Positions 1 to 7,554 of a stretch of 33,472 nt of DNA are shown piece after piece. Under the pieces are notes generated by a model. That model worked only from the letters and a program-made list of their open reading frames with translations. It was not told the DNA's origin and made no database searches. The translations under genes and the position numbers were made by a program. Each line of letters begins with the position of its first letter. The first letter of the stretch is position 1. This stretch comes from an uncultured Ruminococcus sp. (GTDB lineage Bacteria; Bacillota; Clostridia; Oscillospirales; Ruminococcaceae), in NCBI GenBank assembly GCA_947629455.1, contig CANRDT010000023.1, positions 1 to 33,472 on the forward strand, given 5' to 3'.

Positions 1-166
1 GTAATAAAAGAATTCATATCAAGATGGTAATAGATTATTGCGTTAGAATAATGATATAAAAATCTATAGTCTATTGGCGCACCTGCTTTCCGTTCCACAC
101 AAGTCCATTTCAGCATTGTGGCGCATACCACAACAGGCAAAAACCCTATTGGAACAAATAACCGCA

Positions 167-212
167 AGCTCTCGGAAACGCTCTGTAAGCGTTTCTGAGA
201 GCTTTTTCTTTT
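167..212 (+). terminator. Intrinsic terminator of an upstream gene outside the window
   Basis: A 16-bp stem (167-182 against 188-203, with one G-T wobble) closes a 5-nt loop and is followed directly by a T-rich run, TTTTTCTTTT. The T-run is on the + strand, so it should end transcription entering from the left. The first gene inside the window runs the other way. Confidence 0.85.
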
Positions 213-242
213 CAGTGGTTAAGTTATTCCACTGCGCAGGTT

Positions 243-268
243 CGGGCGGTTGAAATTTATTGCGATAT
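243..268 (+). repeat. Short dispersed repeat, copy 1
   Basis: This 26-nt stretch starting CGGGCGGTTGAAATTTATTG matches 6981-7006 at about 22 of 26 positions, all differences being transitions. It also resembles 6804-6828 more loosely. All copies are in non-coding DNA. Its role is unknown. Confidence 0.5.
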
Positions 269-289
269 ATATTTTAATGATCTGAGAGA

Positions 290-321
290 AAGAAAAATTG
301 CCGACAGAATAATGTCGGCAA
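290..321 (-). terminator. Intrinsic terminator of the esterase gene
   Basis: A perfect 9-bp stem, TTGCCGACA paired with TGTCGGCAA (298-306 and 313-321), has a 6-nt loop. Read on the minus strand it is followed by TTTTTCTTT. It lies about 40 bp past the stop codon of the minus-strand gene at 363-1898, the expected place for its terminator. A short T-run on the other side could make it weakly bidirectional. Confidence 0.8.
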
Positions 322-362
322 AATTTTGGGTCGGCTCGTATTAAATTTTATATATTATTTCA

Positions 363-1898
363 TTATTTCTCATCGTTCCTGCTCGTGCGGAAAGGCGCAA
401 GCGGTATTCCCGTATCGTTGTAAATGAACGTTTCGGGATAATTGAACCAGTTGTATCTTGCATACTGCGGCTCGCTTACCTGCTTTGAGGATATGAATAT
501 CCTGCCGCCTCTTACCTCCGCGTCCGCAGGATAAAACTCCTTGTCCGCTCCGGCTATCTCAAATCCCGACAGGCTGCCCTCTTTAAGCACAAAGCCGCCC
601 GGCACGTTATCAAAGAGCAGCTCCATTCCGCCGTCCTTGAAAACATACGATCTGTAAAGCGGTCCGAAAGCTTTTACGTCCAGTCCGTATGCCAGAGCCT
701 CGGCTTGCAGGCTGAGCCTTTCGCCGACCGTCTTTTTATTTACGGGGTGTATGTTGTCCAGCTCTCCGCAGTCGGTTATGACCGCGATACCCGTATTCTT
801 TACAGTCTTGAAAGCGCGCATCTGAGCCTCTCTTATCAGACACCAGTGCTTGTAATCGGGATCTTTTTTATATTTGAATGCGGGCAGCTGTACGGCTATG
901 AACGGCAGCTCGTCGTCCCCCCAACACTCTCTCCAGAGCGCGATAAGTCCGGTGAAAAGAGTGTAGTATGACGCAGGCTTGTGATCGTCCGATTCGCCCT
1001 GATAGTACAAAAATCCTTTGAGCGTGTACGGGCAGACTCTCATTATCATACTTTCAAAAAGTCCTGTGGGGCGGAACGGATTTACGCAGCACATAGGTCC
1101 CGGCCACTTGTTTTCGCCGCAGATCTCGCAGACTTTCTCCCAACTCGCGTCGGGATCTTCTTTGTAGACTTCCAGTGATCTTTCATACCATTTTCTGTCG
1201 TATTCCTGATATTCTTCGTATTCTTTTATCTGGACTGCCTCTGATCTGCCCTCTACCGCTTTGTCGTATTCATCAATGTAGGAGCGTATCTCCTCGCGGC
1301 TTTCAAGAGTTTTTCTGTCCACCCATGCGGACGCGGAAGTGCCGCCCCAGTTGCAGCCGATAAGACCTACTGTTACGCCAAGCTTTGCGGAAAGCTGTCT
1401 GGCAAAAAAGTACCCTACCGCGCTCCACGCTTTTGACCCCTCGGGATCGCATACCCCCCAGCCGGCAGTCTTTTCAGCCTCGATCGCCTGCTCTACCGTG
1501 CCCATTTTGTTTGTATAGTAAAAACGTACCGGAATGTCGGCGGTGAGCGTGCTTAACTCATCTTTGCCGCCCTCGCAGTTCTGTAATTCAAGCTCCATAT
1601 TGGACTGTCCGCCGCATAACCATACTTCTCCGATCATTACGTTGCGGAATGTGCGCGTTTCGGTCACCGCCGCGTCGTCAAGCGACTCTTTCGCGCTGAT
1701 CTTTAACTCAAACGGTCCGCCGGCCTCCATCGGGGGAAGTACTATCCGCCACTTGCCGCCCTCTACTCGACACTGCGCTGAAAAATTGCCGATCTCCGCG
1801 CTTATTAACGCGCCCTCGTCGCCTTCGCCCCAGATGTTGACGTTCTTGCCCCTCTGGAGTACCATGTTGTCCGAAAATATTGCTGCCGCTTTTATCAT
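363..1898 (-). CDS. Sialate O-acetylesterase-like SGNH hydrolase
   Basis: The 511-residue protein resembles the sialate O-acetylesterase (SASA/DUF303) family, which removes acetyl groups from sialic acids or from xylan-type sugars. The nucleophile block GGQSNM places the serine at residue 99. A second block, YYQGESDD, lies at 299-306, and the Asp/His pair falls in DNIHP (D382, H385). An N-terminal beta domain (about 1-85, with the conserved FSDNMVLQR) precedes the hydrolase fold. No signal peptide is visible, so the enzyme should be cytoplasmic and act on imported substrate. The ATG at 1898 is preceded by AAAGGA at a rather long spacing. The gene stands alone, with its own terminator at 290-321 and repeat DNA upstream. 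The family is clear, but the exact substrate (sialic acid or acetylated plant glycan) cannot be told from sequence. Confidence 0.85.
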   Translation of the reverse strand: MIKAAAIFSDNMVLQRGKNVNIWGEGDEGALISAEIGNFSAQCRVEGGKWRIVLPPMEAGGPFELKISAKESLDDAAVTETRTFRNVMIGEVWLCGGQSNMELELQNCEGGKDELSTLTADIPVRFYYTNKMGTVEQAIEAEKTAGWGVCDPEGSKAWSAVGYFFARQLSAKLGVTVGLIGCNWGGTSASAWVDRKTLESREEIRSYIDEYDKAVEGRSEAVQIKEYEEYQEYDRKWYERSLEVYKEDPDASWEKVCEICGENKWPGPMCCVNPFRPTGLFESMIMRVCPYTLKGFLYYQGESDDHKPASYYTLFTGLIALWRECWGDDELPFIAVQLPAFKYKKDPDYKHWCLIREAQMRAFKTVKNTGIAVITDCGELDNIHPVNKKTVGERLSLQAEALAYGLDVKAFGPLYRSYVFKDGGMELLFDNVPGGFVLKEGSLSGFEIAGADKEFYPADAEVRGGRIFISSKQVSEPQYARYNWFNYPETFIYNDTGIPLAPFRTSRNDEK

Positions 1899-1956
1899 AA
1901 ATTAAACCATTCCTTTCATGGATATTTTTCTTTTTTGGATATGTTCCGCTCTTTTT

Positions 1957-2165
1957 GGGGGAAACCTTTCTGAAGAAAGGTTCTCCCCCAAACCCCCTTC
2001 CAAAGACTTTTAATGATTTTTTGCGAGGGGCAATGTTCGCTTGACAGTTTGTCAGAGAGATGAGAAATAGCTTTTATCGGTACTATTACCCCTCGCAAAA
2101 AATGGTTAGAACTCCTCAAAGAGGAGGATTTAAGAGAAAAGCCTTTTTTCAAAAGTCCCTCAGAA
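1957..2165. repeat. Palindromic variable-core repeat, copy 1
   Basis: The left end is a hairpin (1957-1989, GGGGGA...CCCCC enclosing AACCTTTC/GAAAGGTT). It leads into an inner arm TTTTTTGCGAGGGG (2017-2030) that is perfectly complementary to CCCCTCGCAAAAAA at 2089-2102. The 58 nt between the arms (2031-2088) match neither of the other two copies. The left half matches the copy at 28816 almost base for base. The right outer arm has diverged and now carries a small hairpin, CTCCTC/GAGGAG, so the right boundary is approximate. No reading frame is carried. Confidence 0.8.
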
Positions 2166-2244
2166 AGGTCGGAGTATACCCGAAAGATAAAGAACATTCA
2201 TAAAAACATTGATAGGATTTCCTTTTGGGGTGTATCTTCCCCCT

Positions 2245-2455
2245 CTTTGGGAGTGATCTTCTTGTAAAAAGATCATTTCCTGACTTCTTTTTTAAAGCCT
2301 TAATCATTTTTTTGCGAGAGGTACAGATAGTTCGGCAGAATGACGAATTTACCACATCTCATATAAATAAAAGAAATGTGCCTCTCGCAAAAAAATCATC
2401 AAAAGTTTTAGGAAGGGGGTTCGGGGGATAACCCTTTTTCAAAAGGGTTGCCCCC
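2245..2455. repeat. Palindromic variable-core repeat, copy 2
   Basis: The inner arms TTTTTTTGCGAGAGG (2307-2321) and CCTCTCGCAAAAAAA (2381-2395) are perfectly complementary over 15 bp. Against the other copies, one base pair is changed on both sides (G-C to A-T). The enclosed 59 nt are unrelated to the other cores. The right end is canonical: GGAAGGGGG followed by a terminal hairpin at 2423-2455. The left terminal hairpin (2254-2275) keeps its position but has a different sequence, TGATCTT/AAGATCA. The element ends 38 bp from the stop codon of the permease gene and may serve as its terminator. Confidence 0.8.
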
Positions 2456-2492
2456 GAAAAGGGGAAATATGCACTTCAAAAAGGCAACCCCA

Positions 2493-5465
2493 TTAATCCT
2501 CACCAAGTTTAAGAGCCTGAGATATTTTAATATGTGCAATAAGTCTGCCGAGGACAATAAATCCTGCGAGGAGCATTGCGCCGATAATGCAATAAAGTTT
2601 AATATAATCGCTGCGCAGGGGGATAACCGCGAATCCGGGGACTCTATCCTGAGCGGAGTAGAGTGACTGGAAGAGCGGCACGAACAGGTCGGAGGATATT
2701 CCGCCGATAAATATTGCCGCAAATATTGCCGCGCCCGAAACGAGCAGCTGTTCGTAGACTATCATAGCGATTATTTCCGCAAAGCTCATACCCATTGCGC
2801 GCAGTATACCGAATTGCAGCGTTCTGCTCTTTATGGAGAGTATCCAATAGATAAGGAAACCGATGATACACATTACCATAATGATGATAAAACCGAGAGT
2901 CAGCGCGCCGTTCATACCCTGAAGCATAGGATCGTTTTTCTCGGAGATGATCTCCTGTGCCGCGACTTCGAGCAGGGTAGGTTCAATATCGCTTTCCTCT
3001 ATCGACTTGTAAAATTCCTCGGTAGTAGTACCCTCCTCAAGATCGAGCCATACCTCGTAAGGTTCGACATTTGTCTGAACGCGGACGTAGTCAAAATTCA
3101 TAACAGCGAAGTCGATATATCCGCCGTTGTCCGCCTCCTCATAGGGATTCATACCCGGCCAGTACTCCACGAATGCAAGAATTGTCGCGTTGAACTGCTG
3201 ATTTCCTCCCCACTGACAAGTAACGGTATCGCCCAGCTCCAGACCGTATTTATCGCGGAAAGACGTGGATAGCAGCACTCCCGAATTATATTCGTTAAGT
3301 GCGTTGAGATATTCGTTGATATGTACCGGCAGCAGCCTGTCCTTGAACCAGCAGACCTTTGAAAAGTCGGACGGATTTACGGTCATAAGCTTTACCTTGT
3401 TTGAATAATTCCGCGTATTCTGCGATTCGTTGTAATCCTGCATAAAATCGTCGCGTCCGTGCGGTCTGTCGTCCTCCTCTTTTTTATCCGGCGCGACTTT
3501 CATTTTATCGCTCTGTATGCGGACACCGTCCTTTATGAACACCTTTGCGGCGTTCTTTACTCCTGCGAGATCTTCAAACCTTTCAAATACGGGTTCTACA
3601 TACTGAACGACCGTTTCGCCTGAATCTTCCTCCTCTTCTTCGCTTTCTGACTGCGCCGCGCCGTACATACCCTGCTGTGACGATGACGCGGAGGAGGATA
3701 CTTTCCTGTTGCTTTCCCATTCTTCGGCAATGCGGACGTCCGCGCCCGCGTTGTAGGATATTCTCTCTTCGGCGCTGCGGTTGAGCGCTCTTGCGGTGTT
3801 GGCAAAGAATACGCCGAGAGATACCGTCAGGATAAGGAAGATCATCAGGAAACGTTCTCTGCCGTTTGCACATCTGCCGATATTATTCAGCGAAACGTAA
3901 GCCGCAGGCGACCAGATACGCTTGCCGAGACGGGAAATTATCCTTATAATAAACGGGTAAACTCTTATGAAAAACAATCCCAGACCGAGAATGAACGCGG
4001 TGGACGCGATAAACATCAGCGGATTGATCGTGGCGGAAACGGTATCGGAAAGACCCTGCTCCACAAGCTCTTTTTGCTGACGGTTGTAGAAATACAGCCA
4101 CGCCGCCGAGCCGCCTGCGAGGATAAAATCAAGACAGAGCTTTTCCCACAGTGGAAACTTTCTCTTGCGCGCTTTGGACTGCTTGTGTTCGACAATGGTA
4201 GTCTTTGTCGCCGGAATGATCGGCACCATTGTCGTGATAAAGAACACCAGCACGGCAGCGCCGGCATATATGAAAGCGTCCCTTGTCATGGTGATAGGCA
4301 GGGATCTTCTGTTTACAAATTCAAGGAAACCGTTCGACGCTCCGAGAATACGGCAAAGCCCCATTCCTGCGAACGGACCGATAAGCGCGGTTATAACGCC
4401 GAGGAAGAGCGATTCGAGCGCGTATATCGCCATTATCTGACCGCGGCTCGCGCCTCTGCTCTTGAATACCGCGATCTCGTTCTTTTCCTGTTCGACGTTG
4501 AGCTGCGACACCATAAAGAGGTACACGAGTATCATCATAATGACGGGTATCTGCAAAAGCCAGAGTATCAGCCGCAGTTTTGACGCTCTTTCACCGTAGT
4601 CGCGCAGAATATTCGCCGCAGGAAGATTAAAGGATACCTTTTCTTTCTTGTAAGCAAGAGCCTGAGCGTCGGTCTTGTCGAGCATGGAATCCAGATTATT
4701 CATATTCATATGCGGATAATCCATTGCGATACGTCTTTTGAATGTGTTTATGCTTATCGCGCCGGAATTTATCGCGTCGGAATAGAGCGTGTCATAATCC
4801 ATAAAGAGTGCGCTTATATATTCCTCGTCGATACCCTCCGCCCAGTAGGGGTCGTTGCTGTCGGCAACGTTGAAAATGCCCACTATCTCCATTTTAGCGG
4901 TAATGGAAGAGTCGAAAACGTTCGCGATCTCATAGACCGTGCCGACAGTAAGCCCCGATACCTGCAAAGCCTTTTCTGTGGCGATCGTTTCGATAACGCC
5001 GTCGGAGCGGATACCCTTTTCGTACATTCTGCCCTGAGTTATCTTTATATGTTCGTCAAGACCCGTCATACCGCCGAGAGTGAATCTCGCCATGGAATTT
5101 CCTGCGGAAACTTCAATGGAAGTGACATACAGATATTCGTCCGCGATATATGACTTGTCGGACTCTGCCGGACAGCCGAGATCCTTGTAGGAGCTGCCTG
5201 CCAGATCGGATATTTTGTCGATCTGCGCTCTCTGCTCGTCGGGAGAAATATCGAGGGTAAGAGGATAGGAGATGTTGTATGCGCCGGGATATATCTCGTT
5301 GTCCACCTGGAACTGTTCCATATCCTTTACAAGCATACGCTGCAGCGACGCGTTCATATATATGGGGATAGTGCTCATCATAGCGCTTGCCATAATAAAG
5401 CCCACCAGCAGGCACAGCACCATCCATTTGGTGTTGCGCATTTTCCGCAGTAGCAATGTAAACAT
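2493..5465 (-). CDS. Large FtsX/MacB-like ABC transporter permease
   Basis: The 990-residue membrane protein has the duplicated layout of FtsX-family permeases. TM1 lies near 14-36 and is followed by an extracytoplasmic domain. A three-helix FtsX module begins near 295 with NEIAVFKSRGASRGQI. A linker with KQSKARKRK and a further membrane pair follow. A second extracytoplasmic domain begins near 540 and contains an acidic, Ser-rich stretch (SESEEEEEDSGE). The C-terminal FtsX module contains FGILRAMGMSFAEI. There is no Walker A or B motif, so an ATPase must come from another gene. The start is downstream of a GAAAGGA site. It lies 75 bp behind the adaptor lipoprotein and is surely co-transcribed with it. 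Such pairs export lipids, peptides or drugs, or drive cell-envelope functions; the substrate is unknown. Confidence 0.85.
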   Translation of the reverse strand: MFTLLLRKMRNTKWMVLCLLVGFIMASAMMSTIPIYMNASLQRMLVKDMEQFQVDNEIYPGAYNISYPLTLDISPDEQRAQIDKISDLAGSSYKDLGCPAESDKSYIADEYLYVTSIEVSAGNSMARFTLGGMTGLDEHIKITQGRMYEKGIRSDGVIETIATEKALQVSGLTVGTVYEIANVFDSSITAKMEIVGIFNVADSNDPYWAEGIDEEYISALFMDYDTLYSDAINSGAISINTFKRRIAMDYPHMNMNNLDSMLDKTDAQALAYKKEKVSFNLPAANILRDYGERASKLRLILWLLQIPVIMMILVYLFMVSQLNVEQEKNEIAVFKSRGASRGQIMAIYALESLFLGVITALIGPFAGMGLCRILGASNGFLEFVNRRSLPITMTRDAFIYAGAAVLVFFITTMVPIIPATKTTIVEHKQSKARKRKFPLWEKLCLDFILAGGSAAWLYFYNRQQKELVEQGLSDTVSATINPLMFIASTAFILGLGLFFIRVYPFIIRIISRLGKRIWSPAAYVSLNNIGRCANGRERFLMIFLILTVSLGVFFANTARALNRSAEERISYNAGADVRIAEEWESNRKVSSSASSSQQGMYGAAQSESEEEEEDSGETVVQYVEPVFERFEDLAGVKNAAKVFIKDGVRIQSDKMKVAPDKKEEDDRPHGRDDFMQDYNESQNTRNYSNKVKLMTVNPSDFSKVCWFKDRLLPVHINEYLNALNEYNSGVLLSTSFRDKYGLELGDTVTCQWGGNQQFNATILAFVEYWPGMNPYEEADNGGYIDFAVMNFDYVRVQTNVEPYEVWLDLEEGTTTEEFYKSIEESDIEPTLLEVAAQEIISEKNDPMLQGMNGALTLGFIIIMVMCIIGFLIYWILSIKSRTLQFGILRAMGMSFAEIIAMIVYEQLLVSGAAIFAAIFIGGISSDLFVPLFQSLYSAQDRVPGFAVIPLRSDYIKLYCIIGAMLLAGFIVLGRLIAHIKISQALKLGED

Positions 5466-5540
5466 AAAAGTATGTCCTTTCAGAAAGCTTTACGTTGAAA
5501 GAAAACGTTAAAGGTCAGCGCGGCGGCGCCGATGTAGGTA

Positions 5541-6590
5541 TCATCTCAGGATAATTTCGTCGCCCTCGTTAAGCCCCGAGATTATTTCGGTCTGAGAGCC
5601 CGTTTCCAGACCGGTTTCGACGGGTACTGCGATCTTTTCGCCGTCTTTGAGAACGTAGACCACCTTTTCTCCGTCAACGGTCTTTATAAGGTTGTTTGAA
5701 ATGACTATCGCGTTTTCCACCTTGTCGAGAATGAGGATACAATCGGCAAGTCTTCCCACCGCCTCGGGAGGAACGGTATCCACGAATCTTACATATACCG
5801 TTTCTGTTTCGTAGTTTATCGCCGTATCGTCAGGCTTGCTGTGGTCGTTAGCCTGTTCCTCGCGGTAGTCCGCAAGATCGCCGGGCGTCATAAACACCTT
5901 GCCCTTGTAGTAGTCCTTATCGAGTCTTATCTGTAGTTCCATATCCATTTTGTACATGGAATAGTCGTTCGGTTTAAGAGCGATGTAAAGTCCCGTAGTA
6001 TCTATCACTGTAGCGATACTTTGTCCTGTAGACACGCCGTCGCCCACTCTTACGTCGGCTATCGAAAGCAGCACTCCGTCCACGGGAGAGCGCAGTGTAG
6101 CCGCCTCTTTTTGTTCATAGAGCCGTTCAAGGGTGCGGTCGAGCAGTTCCACTTCCACGCCTGCCTGATCTATCTGCGCCTGAGTACCGCCGCTTTCGGT
6201 TATTATCTGTACGTTCAGCTCCGCTTTTTTTCTGTACAGTTCCTGTTCGGCGATCTGGTAGTCGATGTCAGTCGTATCGAGAGCGCAGATAGGGTCGCCC
6301 TCGCTCACTTTATCGCCTGCGGCGGCAAAAAATTCGGAGATAATGCCGCCCTGTTTTTCGTAAACGAGGTTATATTGTTTTTCGGCGGTGACAGTGCCCG
6401 AGTTGACGACTTTCTTTTCAAGGTCTTTGCGCTGGGCGGTGACGGTGGTATATTTTACGCCTGTCGCCTCCACAGTGGGGGCAGGAAGTACCTCCTCTTC
6501 GTCGGGGAAGAGGTAGCAGCCTGAAAGCGCCGTGCAGGAAATTGCCGCGGCTGCGAGTAATGCCGCAAAGCGCGTATGGATCTTTTTCAT
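5541..6590 (-). CDS. MacA/HlyD-like efflux adaptor lipoprotein
   Basis: The reading frame is open from 6668, but the start is best placed at the ATG at 6590. That ATG is preceded by AAAGGAG and begins a clean lipoprotein signal: a charged MKKIHTR start, an alanine-rich core and lipobox LSGC with Cys25. The 349-residue product has an HlyD/MacA layout: beta-barrel and lipoyl-like segments (GGIISEFFAAAGDKVSEGDP near 85-110), a short coiled-coil hairpin, a second lipoyl half (LRSPVDGVLLSI), and a C-terminal domain ending in ETGLETGSQTEIISGLNEGD. It should be anchored to the outer face of the membrane and pair with the permease encoded 75 bp downstream. The 26 residues in front of the chosen Met look like translated leader sequence. 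Confidence 0.85.
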   Translation of the reverse strand: MKKIHTRFAALLAAAAISCTALSGCYLFPDEEEVLPAPTVEATGVKYTTVTAQRKDLEKKVVNSGTVTAEKQYNLVYEKQGGIISEFFAAAGDKVSEGDPICALDTTDIDYQIAEQELYRKKAELNVQIITESGGTQAQIDQAGVEVELLDRTLERLYEQKEAATLRSPVDGVLLSIADVRVGDGVSTGQSIATVIDTTGLYIALKPNDYSMYKMDMELQIRLDKDYYKGKVFMTPGDLADYREEQANDHSKPDDTAINYETETVYVRFVDTVPPEAVGRLADCILILDKVENAIVISNNLIKTVDGEKVVYVLKDGEKIAVPVETGLETGSQTEIISGLNEGDEIILR

Positions 6591-6666
6591 TATGTAAAGC
6601 GCTCCTTTCGGGGGGGGGTGATGATCTTCGTTTTTGCAAGTATGCGCTATGTCTGCATACACTATC

Positions 6667-6695
6667 ATTATAACAAATAGGTGAAAATTTTTCTA
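6667..6695 (-). promoter_or_regulatory. Possible promoter of the adaptor-permease operon
   Basis: Read on the minus strand there is a perfect -10 box, TATAAT (6667-6672), with an extended -10 TG one base upstream. The -35 position 17 bp away reads TAGAAA, a weak match. The box lies about 77 bp before the ATG at 6590. Confidence 0.45.
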
Positions 6696-6880
6696 TATTA
6701 TTTTTTACAAATTTTTGATACATTTTATAGTACATTTGACGAACCCCTCCCGGGGTGGGCATTTCCGCCCGTCCTCGGTGCATATCGCTTTGACTTCACA
6801 AAAGGGGCGGAGAAAGTTTATTGCGGTAGAGGGCTTTGATTTCACGCTGTGCAGTTTAGTTAATAAGTAGGGAGCAAATT

Positions 6881-7344
6881 TAAAAGGTTTTCGCACCAGC
6901 CTTTTCCTTAAAAAGGCTTGTCCTCGCGCGGGCGCGCTTGTCGCCCTCTGCGATGTGCGGAGCGGTCAAGGCTTGGAAATCGGGCGGTTGAAGTTTGTTG
7001 CGGTACAAAAGTCACAAAAAAGTTCTTGTGGTATATTCTGTACAGGCAGCGGAGAATATACCTCCCGAAACAGACTGTTATTCCCCCCCATTGGGAAAGA
7101 ATAGCTTTTTAGGATATATTTGCCGCCGCAAGCGGCGGCAGCAGCAAATGCCGCCCATACTCAGGGGACGCCCTTCTTGCAGGGCGTCCCCTCTTTCAAA
7201 ACAGTCCACCGGACTGTTTTGAAATTCACCCCTTGCGGACGCAGGCGGCAGGGGTATTTCGCCGTCTGCGGACGGCGACAAGGGACGCTGTCCCTTGACC
7301 CTGCAAGCCTTTTTGAGGAAAAGGCTTGACCGAAAACCTTTTTA
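6881..7344. mobile_element. Hairpin-rich element with terminal inverted repeats, copy A
   Basis: The left terminus (6881-6920) and the reverse complement of the right terminus (7304-7344) agree at most of about 40 positions. Each contains a hairpin built from AAGCCTTTT/AAAAGGCTT. Inside are a hairpin with 10-bp arms (7030-7062) and a chain of five hairpins: I 7122-7139, II 7163-7192, III 7194-7224 (14 perfect bp, 3-nt loop), IV 7260-7277 and V 7279-7297. The same five hairpins recur at 33294-33471. No transposase or other protein is encoded. It looks like a non-autonomous, MITE-like element or a structured RNA; calling it mobile is inference. Confidence 0.65.
6981..7006 (+). repeat. Short dispersed repeat, copy 2
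   Basis: This copy begins CGGGCGGTTGAAGTTTGTTG and differs from the copy at 243-268 only by transitions. It lies inside the hairpin-rich element, so the copy near the left window edge may be a fragment of another such element. Confidence 0.5.
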
Positions 7345-7375
7345 ATATGCCGACTTCATTTACACCGCAATTGCG

Positions 7376-7411
7376 GAGCATATCTTACTTCTTTTCTCTT
7401 ACCTCTTAAAA
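7376..7411 (-). repeat. Purine-rich block shared with 33190-33226
   Basis: Read on the minus strand this contains TAAGAGGTAAGAG, three variable bases, AGAAGTAAGA and then ATGCTC. The same order appears on the + strand at 33190-33226 with only a few changes. Here it lies just outside the right terminus of copy A, and there it lies to the left of copy B in the opposite orientation. Confidence 0.6.
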
Positions 7412-7474
7412 GCGCAGCGTTCTGACTTCTTCGGAAATCAAAAATTGATTTCCGTGAAAAAGCGCAAAAACCCC

Positions 7475-7503
7475 TTGAAATATGTCATAAAATGTGATAC
7501 AAT
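7475..7503 (+). promoter_or_regulatory. Sigma-A promoter of nadB
   Basis: TTGAAA at 7475-7480 and TACAAT at 7498-7503 are separated by exactly 17 bp. The box ends about 50 bp before the nadB ATG. A small hairpin, GGCGGA/TCCGCC, lies between it and the ribosome binding site. Confidence 0.75.
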
Positions 7504-7554
7504 AAAAAAAGCATATTCCGGCGGACAGCTCCGCCGATAAAGAGGTAATGTTCA

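Larger units (their letters stand above)
1..362. other. Left-edge intergenic segment
   Basis: No gene could be supported here. The first 30-60 bases could hold the last codons of a + strand gene that begins outside the window, because the + frames close quickly (a stop at about 28-30 in one frame and 57-59 in another) and a strong + strand terminator follows at 167-212. Positions 60-165 hold nothing recognisable apart from a short inverted repeat around 116-133. The segment also contains a 26-nt repeat at 243-268 and the minus-strand terminator of the downstream esterase gene. Confidence 0.5.
6591..7554. other. Long non-coding region between the efflux operon and nadB
   Basis: This 964-bp stretch carries no credible gene. 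It holds the 5' region of the minus-strand efflux operon, two short repeats (6804-6828 and 6981-7006), the hairpin-rich element at 6881-7344, a purine-rich block (7376-7411) shared with the right end of the window, and the nadB promoter. Open frames here are short, GC-skewed by the hairpins and lack ribosome binding sites. Confidence 0.7.

Noticed and set aside
1..116. A minus-strand open frame from an ATG at 116 running off the left edge
   Set aside because: Only about 38 codons are visible, there is no ribosome binding site, and nothing in the translation is recognisable.
1957..2455. Repeat arms with different inserts considered as a CRISPR array
   Set aside because: There are only two neighbouring units plus a distant one. 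The arms are inverted, not direct, repeats; the units are over 200 bp long; and no cas genes are present.
7078..7281. Overlapping 65-90 codon frames inside the hairpin-rich element
   Set aside because: They arise from GC-rich hairpin arms, overlap on both strands, have no ribosome binding sites, and their residues are not conserved as protein between copies A and B.
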